DNA of 41,806 nucleotides from positions 1-41,806 of the forward strand of contig NZ_LITU01000070.1 in the NCBI RefSeq assembly GCF_001280595.1, written 5' to 3'. This DNA is from Paenibacillus xylanivorans (GTDB taxonomy: Bacteria; Bacillota; Bacilli; Paenibacillales; Paenibacillaceae). The position numbers and the translations under genes are program-made. A model generated the notes under the pieces. That model was not told the DNA's origin. It saw only the letters and a list, made by a program, of their open reading frames with translations, and made no database searches. Positions 41,437 through 41,806 of the stretch are shown piece after piece. Position 1 is the first letter of the stretch. Every line of letters starts with the position of its first letter.

Positions 41437-41806
41437 TTGCGAACTTCTATCCTGAAATCACTCAAACCGAACATCATAGTTGAAATGTTGGACATGGCTG
41501 TTGCTTTTGAAAATTGGAACAAGGTAATGGAGAGGGCGGACATGTTGTATCAATGTGTGCAGTGCATTCATGAAGAGCGACAGGAGCATCGAACCAAGGG
41601 GTTACCTTTACCCTATATTCATACCGAGCGTCCGTTGATCTATTATCACGGGTTCAGTCTCCAAATGCGGGGCATGGCTCACCAGAAGATGGGGCAGGTG
41701 GATCAAGCGCGGGCGTGTATCAACCGGTATGCAGAACTAGCATGGATGGAAGAGCTGGATGAGGCGGGAATGCAGGTAGTGCAGGAGTTTAGGCATCGAG
41801 CACAGG
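41437..41806 (+). CDS. TPR-like protein, start of gene (3' partial)
   Basis: TTG 41437 follows AAAGGAGG (41421-41428), and the frame stays open to the window end (123 codons). It reads MRTSILKSLKPNIIVEMLDM, then paired helices typical of tetratricopeptide units (AFENWNKVMERADMLYQCVQ; YYHGFSLQMRGMAHQKMGQVDQARACINRY). This helical region resembles those in Paenibacillus transcription regulators that carry an XRE domain plus TPRs, but the XRE domain is not present at this N-terminus. Base use is host-like, marking the right edge of the AT-rich cassette. Between 41254 and 41420 nothing else is evident. Confidence 0.75.
   Translation, partial: MRTSILKSLKPNIIVEMLDMAVAFENWNKVMERADMLYQCVQCIHEERQEHRTKGLPLPYIHTERPLIYYHGFSLQMRGMAHQKMGQVDQARACINRYAELAWMEELDEAGMQVVQEFRHRAQ

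Overview
The window looks like a chromosome segment of a Paenibacillus-type member of the Bacillota. The grounds are strong AAGGAGG-type ribosome binding sites, several secreted proteins with S-layer-homology (SLH) repeats, a T-box leader, an AraR/CcpA-type arabinose locus, a sporulation-kinase-like histidine kinase and a moderately G+C-balanced host sequence. No rRNA, tRNA or CRISPR array was seen.

Layout. 1-8792: cell-surface block with three SLH-anchored exported proteins (an Ig/cadherin-like protein cut by the window start, a 5'-nucleotidase and an InlB-repeat protein), plus a cupin gene. 9095-13489: one very large signalling regulator (degenerate kinase lobe, AAA ATPase, TPR-like region, GAF, LuxR-type HTH). 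13770-14724: a small protein of unknown function and a YceI-family lipid-binding protein. 14956-20212: a three-gene membrane glycan operon (GT2-GtrA fusion, BcsA-like synthase with PilZ, polytopic GT-C-like protein). 20368-21605: a MerR regulator and a DltE-like short-chain dehydrogenase behind a textbook MerR promoter. 21809-24045: a sensor kinase whose 3' end runs into a T-box leader that lacks its terminator and is followed directly by a GNAT acetyltransferase gene. 24159-26624: two minus-strand genes, one unknown and one exported. 26912-32304: arabinose locus, with divergent araR and an araK(ribulokinase)-araD-araA operon carrying AraR operators and a cre-like site. 32429-35242: an AAC(3)-family acetyltransferase and a membrane diguanylate cyclase. 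35281-36424: a complete IS630-family element. 36739-41253: an AT-rich defence cassette made of an OLD-family ATPase/TOPRIM nuclease and a UvrD-type helicase (Gabija-like), then a convergent XRE repressor with a perfect operator over its own ribosome binding site. 41437-end: start of a TPR-like gene of host character.

How the parts may work together. The ara genes convert L-arabinose to xylulose 5-phosphate and are repressed by AraR and probably by CcpA. The PilZ-containing synthase implies c-di-GMP control of a surface glycan, and a diguanylate cyclase with intact active and inhibitory sites lies about 15 kb downstream; a link is only inferred. A NarL/DosR-like 20-bp dyad occurs in front of both the cupin gene and the small unknown gene, which suggests a shared response regulator. 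The best candidates for something new are the Gabija-like cassette with its large helicase subunit, the kinase/T-box/GNAT junction, the shared dyad, and the small protein that ends inside its terminator.
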